Of a stretch of 64,000 nt of DNA, positions 47,182 through 55,173 are shown piece after piece (positions within the stretch are counted from its first letter, which is position 1; each line of letters starts with the position of its first letter). Position numbers and translations under genes: made by a program. Origin of the DNA: VFMC01 sp046331225 (GTDB lineage Bacteria > Actinomycetota > Acidimicrobiia > Acidimicrobiales > Ilumatobacteraceae); contig JAXLRF010000007.1 of the NCBI GenBank assembly GCA_046331225.1, positions 62,001 through 126,000 on the forward strand, written 5' to 3'. Under the pieces are notes generated by a model. It made no database searches, was not told where the DNA came from, and was given only the letters and a program-made list of their open reading frames with translations.

Positions 47182-47988
47182 TCAGCGGCGGCGGAGCGCA
47201 TGACACGCGATCGCGGTGGCGGCCGCCACGTTGAGCGAGTCGACGCCGTGGTGCATCGGGATCCGCACCCGCAGCGTCGCCGCGGCCTGCACCTCGTCGC
47301 TCAACCCGACGCGCTCCGCGCCCATGCACACCACCAGCCGGTCGGGCGGCTCGACCGCGTCGATGTCGACCGCGTCCGGCGCCGGGGTGAGCGCAGCGAT
47401 CGTGAAGCCGGCCGCGGTGAGGTCGGTGATCGTGGCGGCGACGTCGCGAGTGCGGGCGTGCGGGAACACGACGGCGTGACCCATCGACACGCGCAACGAT
47501 CGGCGTGCCAACGGGTCGGCGCTGGTGGCGTCGACGATCAGTCCGTCCCAGCCGAGCCCGGTGGCGTTGCGCACGATCGCACCGATGTTGGCCGGGTTGT
47601 CGACCGCCTCGACGAGCACCAGCCGCGACGCGGCCGCCGCGAGCGCCGCCACGGTGGTGCGCGCCGGGCGGCGGAACAGCGCCACGATCGAGTTGGGCAC
47701 ACCGAGCTTGGTGACGAGGGCTCGCACCTGGTCGCCACCGGCGTACACGGGGATCCGTTCGAGCAGCAGATCGGTGACGGGTGGTGGACGCAGCTCGTCG
47801 ACCAGCGCGAGGACCGGCTCGCATCCGGCCTCGAGCGCACGCTCCACGACCAGGTCGCCCTCGGCCATGAACAGCCCCTCGCCGTCGTCGTTGCGGCGCT
47901 GTGGCCGGCTCGACAGTTGGCGTTCGTTGAGCCGGAACGCGGCGAGGCGGTCGTCGCCGGGATCGTCGACGGGGATCAGGCCGGGCAC
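47182..47988 (-). CDS. SpoU/TrmH-family RNA 2'-O-methyltransferase
   Basis: The 268-residue protein has an N-terminal RNA-binding domain and the SPOUT knot with motif 1 NPANIGAIVRNATGLG, motif 2 CMGAERVGLS and motif 3 IPMHHGVDSLNVAAATAI. It should methylate ribose in rRNA or tRNA; the site cannot be read from sequence. It starts GTG 47988, 22 bases after menB, so the two may share a transcript. Confidence 0.9.
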   Translation of the reverse strand: MPGLIPVDDPGDDRLAAFRLNERQLSSRPQRRNDDGEGLFMAEGDLVVERALEAGCEPVLALVDELRPPPVTDLLLERIPVYAGGDQVRALVTKLGVPNSIVALFRRPARTTVAALAAAASRLVLVEAVDNPANIGAIVRNATGLGWDGLIVDATSADPLARRSLRVSMGHAVVFPHARTRDVAATITDLTAAGFTIAALTPAPDAVDIDAVEPPDRLVVCMGAERVGLSDEVQAAATLRVRIPMHHGVDSLNVAAATAIACHALRRR

Positions 47989-48010
47989 GAGGTACTGCTC
48001 GCCGGACCGG

Positions 48011-48943
48011 TCAGTAGTACCAGGGGAACGGCGACCAGTCGGGGTCGCGCTTCTCGAGGAACGAGTTGCGGCCCTCCTGCGCCTCGTCGGTGCCGTACGC
48101 GAGGCGCGTGGCCTCGCCCGCGAACACCTGCTGGCCGACGAGCCCGTCGTCGACGAGGTTGAACGAGAACTTCAACATGCGCTGCGCGGTGGGGCTCTTG
48201 CCGTTGATCTCCTTCGCCCACTGCAGCGCGGTCGCCTCGAGCTCGGCGTGGGGCACCACCGCGTTGACCATGCCCATCCGGTGCGCGTCCGCGGCGGTGT
48301 ACTCGCGGCCGAGGAAGAAGATCTCGCGTGCGAACTTCTGGCCGACCTGGCGAGCCAGGTACGCGCTGCCGTACCCGCCGTCGAAACTGGCGACGTCGGC
48401 GTCGGTCTGCTTGAACCGGGCGTGCTCGTCGCTCGCCAGGGTCAGGTCGCTCACGACGTGCAGGCTGTGCCCGCCACCTGCGGCCCACCCAGGCACCACG
48501 CAGATGACGACCTTCGGCATGAAGCGGATGAGCCGCTGCACCTCGAGGATGTGCAGGCGACCGGCGCGACCGGGCTCGATCGACTCGGCCGTGTCGCCCT
48601 CGGCGTACTTGTAGCCGTCCTTGCCCCGGATGCGCTGATCGCCGCCGCTGCAGAACGCCCAGCCGCCGTCGCGCGGCGACGGGCCGTTGCCGGTGAGCAG
48701 CACGCAACCCACGTCGGTCGACATGCGCGCGTGGTCGAGCGCCGTGTACAGCTGGTCGACCGTGCGCGGCCGGAACGCGTTGCGCACCTCGGGCCGGTTG
48801 AACGCGATGCGCACCGTGCCGTGCTCGACCGAGCGATGGTACGTGATGTCGTCGAAGTCGAACCCGGGCACCACGCGCCACGCGGTCGGGTCGAAGATCT
48901 CGGAGACGAACGGTTCGTGCTGGTCCTGGAGCGGGTCGGCCAT
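48011..48943 (-). CDS. menB: 1,4-Dihydroxy-2-naphthoyl-CoA synthase
   Basis: MenB closes the second ring of menaquinone by a Dieckmann-type reaction on succinylbenzoyl-CoA. The 310-residue protein has RPEVRNAFRP, GWAFCSGGDQRIRG, QTDADVASFDGGYGSAYLAR with the catalytic Asp, and the RDPDWSPFPWYY end, all MenB-specific. ATG 48943 is chosen as CACACT (48951-48956) is 7 bases upstream. No other men gene is in view. Confidence 0.95.
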   Translation of the reverse strand: MADPLQDQHEPFVSEIFDPTAWRVVPGFDFDDITYHRSVEHGTVRIAFNRPEVRNAFRPRTVDQLYTALDHARMSTDVGCVLLTGNGPSPRDGGWAFCSGGDQRIRGKDGYKYAEGDTAESIEPGRAGRLHILEVQRLIRFMPKVVICVVPGWAAGGGHSLHVVSDLTLASDEHARFKQTDADVASFDGGYGSAYLARQVGQKFAREIFFLGREYTAADAHRMGMVNAVVPHAELEATALQWAKEINGKSPTAQRMLKFSFNLVDDGLVGQQVFAGEATRLAYGTDEAQEGRNSFLEKRDPDWSPFPWYY

Positions 48944-48998
48944 GGCGGCCAGTGTGCCCGGTCGGGCACCCCGCCGCCCACTGCTACGGTTCGCGGCC
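48944..48998. promoter_or_regulatory. Divergent leaderless promoters menB / hydrolase
   Basis: In 55 bp, CACACT (48951-48956, minus strand) is 7 bases from the menB ATG and TACGGT (48985-48990, plus strand) is 8 bases from the hydrolase ATG. No ribosome sites fit between these and the starts. Confidence 0.55.
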
Positions 48999-49784
48999 AT
49001 GCCCTTCGCCCCGGTCAACGGCCAGCAGATCCACTACGAGGACACCGGTGGCGACGGCCCGCCCGTGGTGCTCGGGCACGGGTTCCTCATGGACCTCACG
49101 ATGTTCGAGCACCAGGTGGCGGCGCTGCGCGACCAGTACCGGGTGATCACCTGGGACGAGCGCGGCTTCGGCGAGACCGTCTTCGACGGGCAGCCGTTCA
49201 GCTACTGGGACTCGGCGAGCGACTGCCTCGGGCTGATGGACCACCTCGGCATCGAGCGCGCGGTCGTCGGCGGCATGAGCCAGGGTGGCTACCTGTCGCT
49301 GCGCGTGGCGCTGACCGCACCCGAGCGCGTGCGAGCGCTGATCCTGCTCGACTCGGGCGCTGCGCTCGACGCACCCGAGAAGCTGGCCGCGAACTCGGGC
49401 ATGGTCGACATGTGGTTGGCGGTCGGACCGGTCGACGAGCTCGCCCAGGCCGTCGCGACGATCATCATCGACGACCCGGTCGAGAACCCGACGTGGATCG
49501 CGAAGTGGCAGGCGCGACCGAAGGAACTGCTCGCCGAGCCCGCCCGGTGCCTGCTCACCCGTGACGACGTGAGCCCACGCCTCGGCGAGATCACCTGCCC
49601 GGCGCTCGTGATCCACGGCACCGAGGACACGGCCATCACCATGGAGCACGCCGAGGAGATGGCCGCCGGCCTGGTCGGCTGCGGCGGGGTGGTGAAGGTG
49701 AGCGGCGCCCATGCGGCCAACCTCACCAACCCCGAGCCGGTCAACGCGGCGATCCTCGATTTCCTCGCCGGGCTGCCCGCCTGA
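48999..49784 (+). CDS. Alpha/beta hydrolase
   Basis: The 261-residue protein has the oxyanion loop GHGFLMD, nucleophile elbow GGMSQGG (Ser94), acid HGTEDTAI near 210 and a late GAHAANL with the catalytic His. It could be an esterase or a lactone/enol hydrolase; there is no clue to substrate. TACGGT 8 bases upstream supports ATG 48999. It is followed by cofE after 13 bases. Confidence 0.88.
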   Translation: MPFAPVNGQQIHYEDTGGDGPPVVLGHGFLMDLTMFEHQVAALRDQYRVITWDERGFGETVFDGQPFSYWDSASDCLGLMDHLGIERAVVGGMSQGGYLSLRVALTAPERVRALILLDSGAALDAPEKLAANSGMVDMWLAVGPVDELAQAVATIIIDDPVENPTWIAKWQARPKELLAEPARCLLTRDDVSPRLGEITCPALVIHGTEDTAITMEHAEEMAAGLVGCGGVVKVSGAHAANLTNPEPVNAAILDFLAGLPA

Positions 49785-49797
49785 TCGGATCGTGCCC

Positions 49798-50547
49798 ATG
49801 GCATTGCAGATCTTCGGTGTTCCCGGCCTGCCCGAGATCGTCCCGGGGAGCGACCTCGCGACGATGATCCTCGAGGCGGCCGTCGCCGCGGGCACGCCGC
49901 TCGTCGACGGCGACGTCGTGGTGGTCACCTCGAAGATCGTGTCGAAGGCCGAGGGTCGGTTGGTCGAGCTCGCCGACGTCGAGCCGTCGCCGTTCGCCCG
50001 CGACTGGTCGGCGCAGTGGGACAAGGACCCTGCGGTCACCGAACTGGTGCTGCGCGAGTCGAAGCGGATCGTGCGTCAGCTCGGCCCGGTGCTGATCACC
50101 GAGACCCATCACGGCTACGTGTGCGCCAACAGCGGCATCGACCAGTCGAGCAGCGGCGCGCACGGCCGCGTCGTGCTGCTCCCGGTCGATCCCGACGCGT
50201 CGGCGCGCCGCATCCGCGAGGGTCTCGTGGCCGGTGGTGTGAACGCGGCCGTGATCGTGAGCGACACGTTCGGACGCGCGTGGCGCGAAGGGCAGACCGA
50301 CATCGCGATCGGGGTGGCAGGCATCCAACCGATCCTCAGCTACATCGGCCAGGTCGACCCGCACGGCCACGAGTTCAAGGTGCAGGCGATCTGCACCGCG
50401 GACGAGCTCACCGGCGCCGCCGAACTGGTGAAGGGCAACGTGTCGCGCGTGCCCGTGGCCGTGGTGCGCGGCTTCGAGTTCGAGCTCGACGACACGGCCA
50501 CGATCGCGCCCGTGCTGCGCGACCAGAGCCGCGACCTGTTCCGCTGA
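49798..50547 (+). CDS. cofE: Coenzyme F420-0:L-glutamate ligase
   Basis: CofE adds L-glutamates to F420-0 with GTP. The 249 residues match the family: GDVVVVTSKIVSKAEGR, LRESKRIVRQLGPVLITETHHGYVCANSGID (in part), SDTFGRAWREGQTDIAIGVAG. It corresponds to the N-terminal half of mycobacterial FbiB and lacks the C-terminal FMN-reductase domain, so reduction of dehydro-F420-0 would need a separate protein. ATG 49798 gives the usual N-terminus; GTG 49792 is possible. It lies 38 kb from cofD. Confidence 0.94.
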   Translation: MALQIFGVPGLPEIVPGSDLATMILEAAVAAGTPLVDGDVVVVTSKIVSKAEGRLVELADVEPSPFARDWSAQWDKDPAVTELVLRESKRIVRQLGPVLITETHHGYVCANSGIDQSSSGAHGRVVLLPVDPDASARRIREGLVAGGVNAAVIVSDTFGRAWREGQTDIAIGVAGIQPILSYIGQVDPHGHEFKVQAICTADELTGAAELVKGNVSRVPVAVVRGFEFELDDTATIAPVLRDQSRDLFR

Positions 50548-50574
50548 CGGGACGCAGCGCCGGCCGTCGGCGTG

Positions 50575-51729
50575 TCAGCCGTAGGCGCCGATGAACATGC
50601 TCATCGCGGTGACACCCTGCCGTGGGAAGTTGATGTTGAGCCCGTCGAGGCCCATGTCGAGCAGCTCGCGGTAGCGGTCGAGGTTCTCCCACGCCCGGTC
50701 GTTCGGCCACACCCAGATCACGTAGCCGGCCGCGTGCGAGTCGGCGATCAGCTCGGGTGTGATCACCTGCAGTCCGTCGTACTCGATCGGCAACTGCAGG
50801 ATCCGCATGCCCTCGGGCAGCGGCGTCCGGTCGAGCACCCACCCGGTCGACAGTCCGAGCCCGGGCGTGAGCTCGACCTCGGGTGCCGCGGCGGCGAAGG
50901 CATCGACGGCGGCGTCGTCGAACGAGGTGACCACCGCGGCGTCGAGCCGACCGAGCTCGCGCAGCTCGGCTGCCAGCTCGACGGCTGCGGCCGCCGACGA
51001 GGCGCCGTCGCCCTTGATCTCGATGTTCAACGGCATGTCGGGCCACTGCTCGACGATGTCGCGAAAGCGCGGGATACGGAAGTCGTCCGCGGTGAACCCC
51101 GTCGGCGCCGGCCGGTCGCCGGTGCGGATGCCGCGGTACACGTACGCGTCCTCGGGCTGGTCGGTGCAGACGCAGTCGGCGGTGAACCAGTACGCGTTGT
51201 CGAGCTGCGAGATCTCGTCGTAGGTCATGTCGGCCACCGCGCCCGTGCCGTCGGTGGTGCGGTCGACGGTGTCGTCGTGCTGCACGATCAACACGCCGTC
51301 GCCGGTCAGCTGCACGTCCATGTCGAGCACGTCGACGCCGGCGTACACGCTGTTGGCGAACGCGAACGGGGTGGAGTGCGGGAACTCGTCCTCGCCACCT
51401 GCGTGGCCGAGCACGACCGGGCGGGCGAGCGAGAGGAGTTCGTCGATCGTGGCCGGCCGCGGCAGCAGCGCACCGCTCGTGTCGGGCACGCCCGCGACCG
51501 ACGACTCGGGCACCGTCGCATCGGGGTCGGTGGTCGGCACCGTCGACGTCAGCTCGGTGGTGGCCGCCGCGGTCGCGGCGGTCGTGTCGACGGTCGTGTC
51601 GGCCGCGGGCTCGGTCGTCGCGGTCGACGGTGCAGCGGTCGTGTCGGTGGCCGAACCGTCGCCGCCGCACGCGGCGAGCAACAGCACGGGCAGCACGGGC
51701 AGGACGGTGACGAGCAGGGCGCGCCTCAT
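50575..51729 (-). CDS. Glycerophosphodiester phosphodiesterase lipoprotein
   Basis: The 384-residue protein has a lipobox (VLLLAACGG), a Thr/Ala/Ser linker of about 60 residues and a GDPD barrel beginning VVLGHAGGEDEFPHSTPFAF, then LDMDVQLTGDGVLIVQHDD with the metal and catalytic residues. The canonical H-R-G is HAG here, and metal-binding Glu-Asp is DMD. It should hydrolyse glycerophosphodiesters outside the membrane. TAGGGT (51737-51742) is 7 bases before ATG 51729. Confidence 0.88.
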   Translation of the reverse strand: MRRALLVTVLPVLPVLLLAACGGDGSATDTTAAPSTATTEPAADTTVDTTAATAAATTELTSTVPTTDPDATVPESSVAGVPDTSGALLPRPATIDELLSLARPVVLGHAGGEDEFPHSTPFAFANSVYAGVDVLDMDVQLTGDGVLIVQHDDTVDRTTDGTGAVADMTYDEISQLDNAYWFTADCVCTDQPEDAYVYRGIRTGDRPAPTGFTADDFRIPRFRDIVEQWPDMPLNIEIKGDGASSAAAAVELAAELRELGRLDAAVVTSFDDAAVDAFAAAAPEVELTPGLGLSTGWVLDRTPLPEGMRILQLPIEYDGLQVITPELIADSHAAGYVIWVWPNDRAWENLDRYRELLDMGLDGLNINFPRQGVTAMSMFIGAYG

Positions 51730-51751
51730 GGGCGGCACCCTACGCGGGCCG

Positions 51752-53491
51752 TCAGGCCATCAGCTGGCTGGTGACGATCTTGCTGACTTCCTCGCCCGAC
51801 AGCTCGTCGTTGGCGCACAGGGCGTCGGCGATCGCGATGAGAGCCGAGCGGTGCTCGAGGAGCATGCACGCCACCCGGTCGGCCGCGCTCTCGAGGATGC
51901 CCTCGACCTTGGCCCGTGACGGCTCGTCGGCGAGCACCTTGGCGACCAGGTTGCCGCCGAGGCCGCTGGCCGAGGCGTCGAGGCTGATGAGCGTGTCGCA
52001 CGCACCGAGCTGACCGACCATCTGCGAGGCCAGCGTGGTGGCGGCGGCGAGGTCGTTCGCAATGCCGCTCGACGCCTCGCCGAACTCCTGGATCTCGGCG
52101 GCCCGACCGGCGAGCGCGATGGCGATCATGTCGGCCGCCTCGCTCGGCGTGCGCAGGTGGCGCTCGTCGGTGTCGACGTGTGCGACCAGGCCGAGCGCCC
52201 CGCCGCGACGCAGGATCGTGGCGATACGGACGTCGCGGCCGACGAGCACGGCCGACAGGGCGTGGCCCGCCTCGTGCACGGCCACCCGGCGGCGCTCCTC
52301 GGGGTTGTAGCCGACGGGGTGCGACAGACCGACGTCGTTGGTGAGCTGCGCCTCGACCAGGTCGCGCAGGTTCATGCGGGTGCGGCCGTGACGGATCGCC
52401 ACCACGAGTGCCTCGTCGAGCAGCCGCTCGATCTTGACCGGGCTGTACCCGGCGGTCATGTCGGCGATCGCGAACTCGTTCACCTCGGGGGTGTGCGCCT
52501 TCTTCGCCAGGTAGTAGCGGGCGATCTCGACGCGGTCGGTGCGAGGCGGCAGGTCGAAGTGGATGACCCGGTCGAAGCGGCCCGGGCGCAGCAGCGCCGG
52601 GTCGAGGTCGGCGGCACGGTTGGTGGCGGCGACGATCAGGATGTTGGCCGGCGTGGGCTTCGGGCGGGGGAGTGCCTTGTCGTGGGGCAGGAACACGTTG
52701 ATGCCGTCGACGAACTTGGTCTTCACCTTGTCCTTCGCGGTCGGCATGTCGAAGCTCTGCATCTGCACGAGCAGCTCGTTGACGACGCCGACGATGCCCT
52801 CACGCATCGAGCCGGAGTTCATGCCGCTGCGGGCGCCGCCGATCGCGTCGAACTCCTCGATGAAGCCGATCGCACCGCCCTCGGCGCGGGCCGCCTTGCG
52901 CAGCGCCTTGAAGAACGACCGGATCTTGCGGTTGGTCTGGCCGTAGTACATCGACTGGAACGCGCTGGCCGACACGAACAGGAACGGCACGCCGGCCTCG
53001 GCGGCCATCGCCTTGGCGAGGTAGGTCTTGCCGGTGCCTGGCGGGCCCTCGAACAGCACGCCGCGGCGCGGGGTGCCGCCCATCTCGGACATGAAGGTCT
53101 CGTGGGCGAGGAACAGGTTGAGGGTGTCGACGGCCTCACGGCGGGTCGCCTCGGCGCCGACGACGTCGTCGAGCCGCACGCTCGAGTCGCTCGGGCGCAG
53201 CAGCACGTGCGGCGAGTGGCCCGCCCCGAGGAACGGGATGAGGATCAGGCACGACAGGATCAGCATCAGGCCGAGCATGGCCGTGGTGGTCGGGTCGTTC
53301 GTGAGGAACCCGGGCATGCCGAGCCGGATCGGGTTGCCGGTCAGCTGGCGGAACCAGAACCACGCGAGCGGGGCGCCGAGCAGCACCACCGCCCACCACA
53401 GGCGCTTGCGGCGGACCCGTTCGCGGTTGGCGGTCGCGTCGACGCGATCGCCTCGCAGGATCCGTCCTTGGTGCAGTTGATCGAGGTTCAT
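51752..53491 (-). CDS. Second, diverged FtsH-like AAA+ metalloprotease
   Basis: The 579-residue protein has two N-terminal helices (about 31-48 and 70-90) with only a short outside loop between them, not the usual domain. Walker A is GPPGTGKT (149-156) and the SRH is intact, but Walker B reads GFIEEFD with Glu212 for Asp, and there is an extra loop of about 30 residues before ILIVAATNR. The zinc site HEAGH (406-410) and Asp480 are kept, so proteolysis looks possible. ATG 53491 has a GGAG site; GTG 53548 is an alternative. It probably has its own membrane substrates. Confidence 0.85.
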   Translation of the reverse strand: MNLDQLHQGRILRGDRVDATANRERVRRKRLWWAVVLLGAPLAWFWFRQLTGNPIRLGMPGFLTNDPTTTAMLGLMLILSCLILIPFLGAGHSPHVLLRPSDSSVRLDDVVGAEATRREAVDTLNLFLAHETFMSEMGGTPRRGVLFEGPPGTGKTYLAKAMAAEAGVPFLFVSASAFQSMYYGQTNRKIRSFFKALRKAARAEGGAIGFIEEFDAIGGARSGMNSGSMREGIVGVVNELLVQMQSFDMPTAKDKVKTKFVDGINVFLPHDKALPRPKPTPANILIVAATNRAADLDPALLRPGRFDRVIHFDLPPRTDRVEIARYYLAKKAHTPEVNEFAIADMTAGYSPVKIERLLDEALVVAIRHGRTRMNLRDLVEAQLTNDVGLSHPVGYNPEERRRVAVHEAGHALSAVLVGRDVRIATILRRGGALGLVAHVDTDERHLRTPSEAADMIAIALAGRAAEIQEFGEASSGIANDLAAATTLASQMVGQLGACDTLISLDASASGLGGNLVAKVLADEPSRAKVEGILESAADRVACMLLEHRSALIAIADALCANDELSGEEVSKIVTSQLMA

Positions 53492-53825
53492 CGGTGCTCC
53501 GCCTGTGCCCGTGTGTCGGGGTGTGCCAACTGAGAAGATGTGCGTCACACCGGTCCGGTCGCCCGTGGTTCCGCCTGGTCGGCCGGCGGCGTGATCGGGC
53601 CACTGTACCCCGATATCACCCAGCGTGGCAACGGTTCACTTTCCGTGGTCGTGCCCTCGCGGGTGGCGAGACGCCTTGAGTGGGACTTGAACCGCCCTCG
53701 GCGGTCGCCCGGTCGCCCCCAGCGACCCGTCCCTGATGGCGGTCGGCCGCCCTGACGAAACACAGCGAGAGCAGGGGCGACACCCGGACGGACGGGGCCG
53801 TCGAACGCTCGACTAAGCTCGGCCC
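53492..53825. other. 334-bp divergent region with promoter and hairpins
   Basis: Beyond the promoter at 53602-53631, the region contains small hairpins, CTCGCgggtgGCGAG (53656-53670) and ACCGCCctcGGCGGT (53691-53705). TAAGCT (53814-53819) serves the TetR gene at 53826. A small RNA between 53640 and 53760 is conceivable but not supported by a recognisable family. Confidence 0.5.
53602..53631 (-). promoter_or_regulatory. Candidate promoter for the FtsH-like gene
   Basis: On the minus strand TTGCCA (53626-53631) and TACAGT (53602-53607) are separated by 18 bases. Transcription would start near 53595, giving a leader of about 105 nt with a GGAG site before ATG 53491. Confidence 0.5.
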
Positions 53826-54539
53826 GTGGCGCTGCCGACACGTACCTCTCCCCGGCAGGCCCGATCGGCGAAGTCCCTCGATCTCATCCTCGACGCCGCT
53901 GAGCGGCTGTTCCACGAGCGCGGGGTGGTGGAGACGTCCACGGTGGACGTCGCCGCCGCAGCACAGGTGTCGGTCGGCCGGCTGTACTACTGGTTCCCCG
54001 ACAAGGACGCCGTCACCAACGCGGTGATGCAGCGCGCCGAACAGCGGCTGCGCGAGTTCCTCGGCAAGGTGATCGTCGACGGTGACGAACCCACGCCCGA
54101 CCTGCTCGACCGCGTGGTGCCCGCGCTCGGGGCGTTCTTCCGAGAACACCCTGGGTCGCTCGCCGTGCTGGTGCGCGGCCCGGTCGACCCGGTCGACCAC
54201 GGCGGCTCGATGTGCGCCTACATGGAGTCGCTCGCCGCCACCGTGGTCGAAGCCCGCGTGCCCGGCATCCCCGCCGACGAGCGCGACCTCGTCGCCACCA
54301 CGATCACGCGCATCGTGATCGGGATGATGGCCGAGCACGTGAGTGCCGACCTCGAACGCGGCAACGTCCTGCTGACGGAGCTGCGGTACGTGCTCGCCGC
54401 CTACCTGCACTGCCGCTACCCGTACGGCACCGATCCCGTGTGGACCAACCCCGACGAGCCGATCCGCCCGTCGCGTCGACCGATCGACTTCGACCGGCCG
54501 TCGATGCGCATCCACCCGGCGCTCAGCGATCCGCACTGA
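53826..54539 (+). CDS. TetR-family transcriptional regulator
   Basis: The 237-residue protein has a TetR DNA-binding domain (ILDAAERLFHERGVVETSTVDVAAAAQVSVGRLYYWFPDKD, residues about 19-60, quoted in two parts: ILDAAERLFHERG and VSVGRLYYWFPDKD) and an all-helical ligand domain. The ligand is unknown. TAAGCT (53814-53819) is 6 bases before GTG 53826. No palindromic operator is obvious nearby, and the divergent FtsH-like gene is a possible but unproven target. Confidence 0.88.
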   Translation: MALPTRTSPRQARSAKSLDLILDAAERLFHERGVVETSTVDVAAAAQVSVGRLYYWFPDKDAVTNAVMQRAEQRLREFLGKVIVDGDEPTPDLLDRVVPALGAFFREHPGSLAVLVRGPVDPVDHGGSMCAYMESLAATVVEARVPGIPADERDLVATTITRIVIGMMAEHVSADLERGNVLLTELRYVLAAYLHCRYPYGTDPVWTNPDEPIRPSRRPIDFDRPSMRIHPALSDPH

Positions 54540-54540
54540 C

Positions 54541-54590
54541 CCGCACCGACCTGCACCGACCTGCACGAAACCGACCTGCACGAAACCGAC
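54541..54590. repeat. Short tandem repeats between TetR and GGCT genes
   Basis: Two near-identical 10-bp units (54541-54560, C/TGCACCGAC type) are followed by two perfect 15-bp copies of CTGCACGAAACCGAC (54561-54575 and 54576-54590). The array starts just past the TetR stop and ends 9 bases before the next ATG, so copy number affects only spacing. Confidence 0.8.
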
Positions 54591-54599
54591 CGATCGACG

Positions 54600-55004
54600 A
54601 TGACCGACCTGCTGTTCGCGTACGGCACCTTGCTGCCCGGCGACGTGCGATGGCACTTCCTGCAACCGTTCGTGGTCGACGAGGGCACGCCCGACGTCGC
54701 CCCCGGGTGGCTCTACGACACCGGCGAGGGCTACCCGGCCGCACGCTTCGGCGAGCTCGACGGCTCCTGCGGCTCCGACAGCCGAATCCAGGGGCGAGTG
54801 TTCCGGTTCGTCGCCGCACGGCTCGACGAGGCGCTGCGCGTGCTCGACGACGTCGAGCGTGCGGTCGCCGGCGACTACCGGCGCGTGCGGGTGGTCACCG
54901 ATGGCGGGCACCAGGCCTGGGCGTACGCGTACGGCGGCGGGCTCGAGCTCGAGCCGATCGACGACGGCTCGTGGGTGGCGCACCTGGCACGCCGACGCGC
55001 CTGA
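54600..55004 (+). CDS. Gamma-glutamylcyclotransferase-like (AIG2) protein
   Basis: The 134-residue protein has the GGCT fold: FAYGTLLPGDVRWHF with the substrate loop YGTL, the RVFRFVAARLDEALRVLDDVE segment holding the acid residue, and YRRVRVVT. Such enzymes release pyroglutamate from gamma-glutamyl compounds, or act on glutathione-type amines. No clear Shine-Dalgarno is seen. Its 3' side runs into the 11-bp repeat array. Confidence 0.85.
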   Translation: MTDLLFAYGTLLPGDVRWHFLQPFVVDEGTPDVAPGWLYDTGEGYPAARFGELDGSCGSDSRIQGRVFRFVAARLDEALRVLDDVERAVAGDYRRVRVVTDGGHQAWAYAYGGGLELEPIDDGSWVAHLARRRA

Positions 55005-55030
55005 CCGGCGCCCCGGGCGGTCCTGACCGG

Positions 55031-55173
55031 CTCAGACCTCGCTCAGACCTCGCTCAGACCTCGCTCAGACCTCGCTCAGACCTCGCTCAGACCTCGCTCA
55101 GACCTCGCTCAGACCTCGCTCAGACCTCGCTCAGACCTCGCTCAGACCTCGCTCAGACCTCGCTCAGACCTCG
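55031..55173. repeat. Thirteen perfect copies of an 11-bp repeat
   Basis: CTCAGACCTCG is repeated 13 times without change over 143 bp. The last copy contains the TGA stop (55164-55166) and last codons (GAG GTC TGA on the minus strand) of the LLM oxidoreductase gene. Each further copy repeats the end of the gene, so the repeat may have arisen from that sequence. Its perfection suggests recent expansion. It lies between convergent genes. Confidence 0.97.

Noticed and set aside
53677..53692. A string (gagtgggacttgaacc) that resembles a tRNA T-arm on the minus strand
   Set aside because: The bases flanking the would-be loop do not pair into a 5-bp T stem, and no acceptor or anticodon arms could be built around it.
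55031..55173. CRISPR-like array at the 11-mer repeats (and the 19-mers at 2120 and 2977)
   Set aside because: Units are directly adjacent with no spacers, and no cas genes are present.
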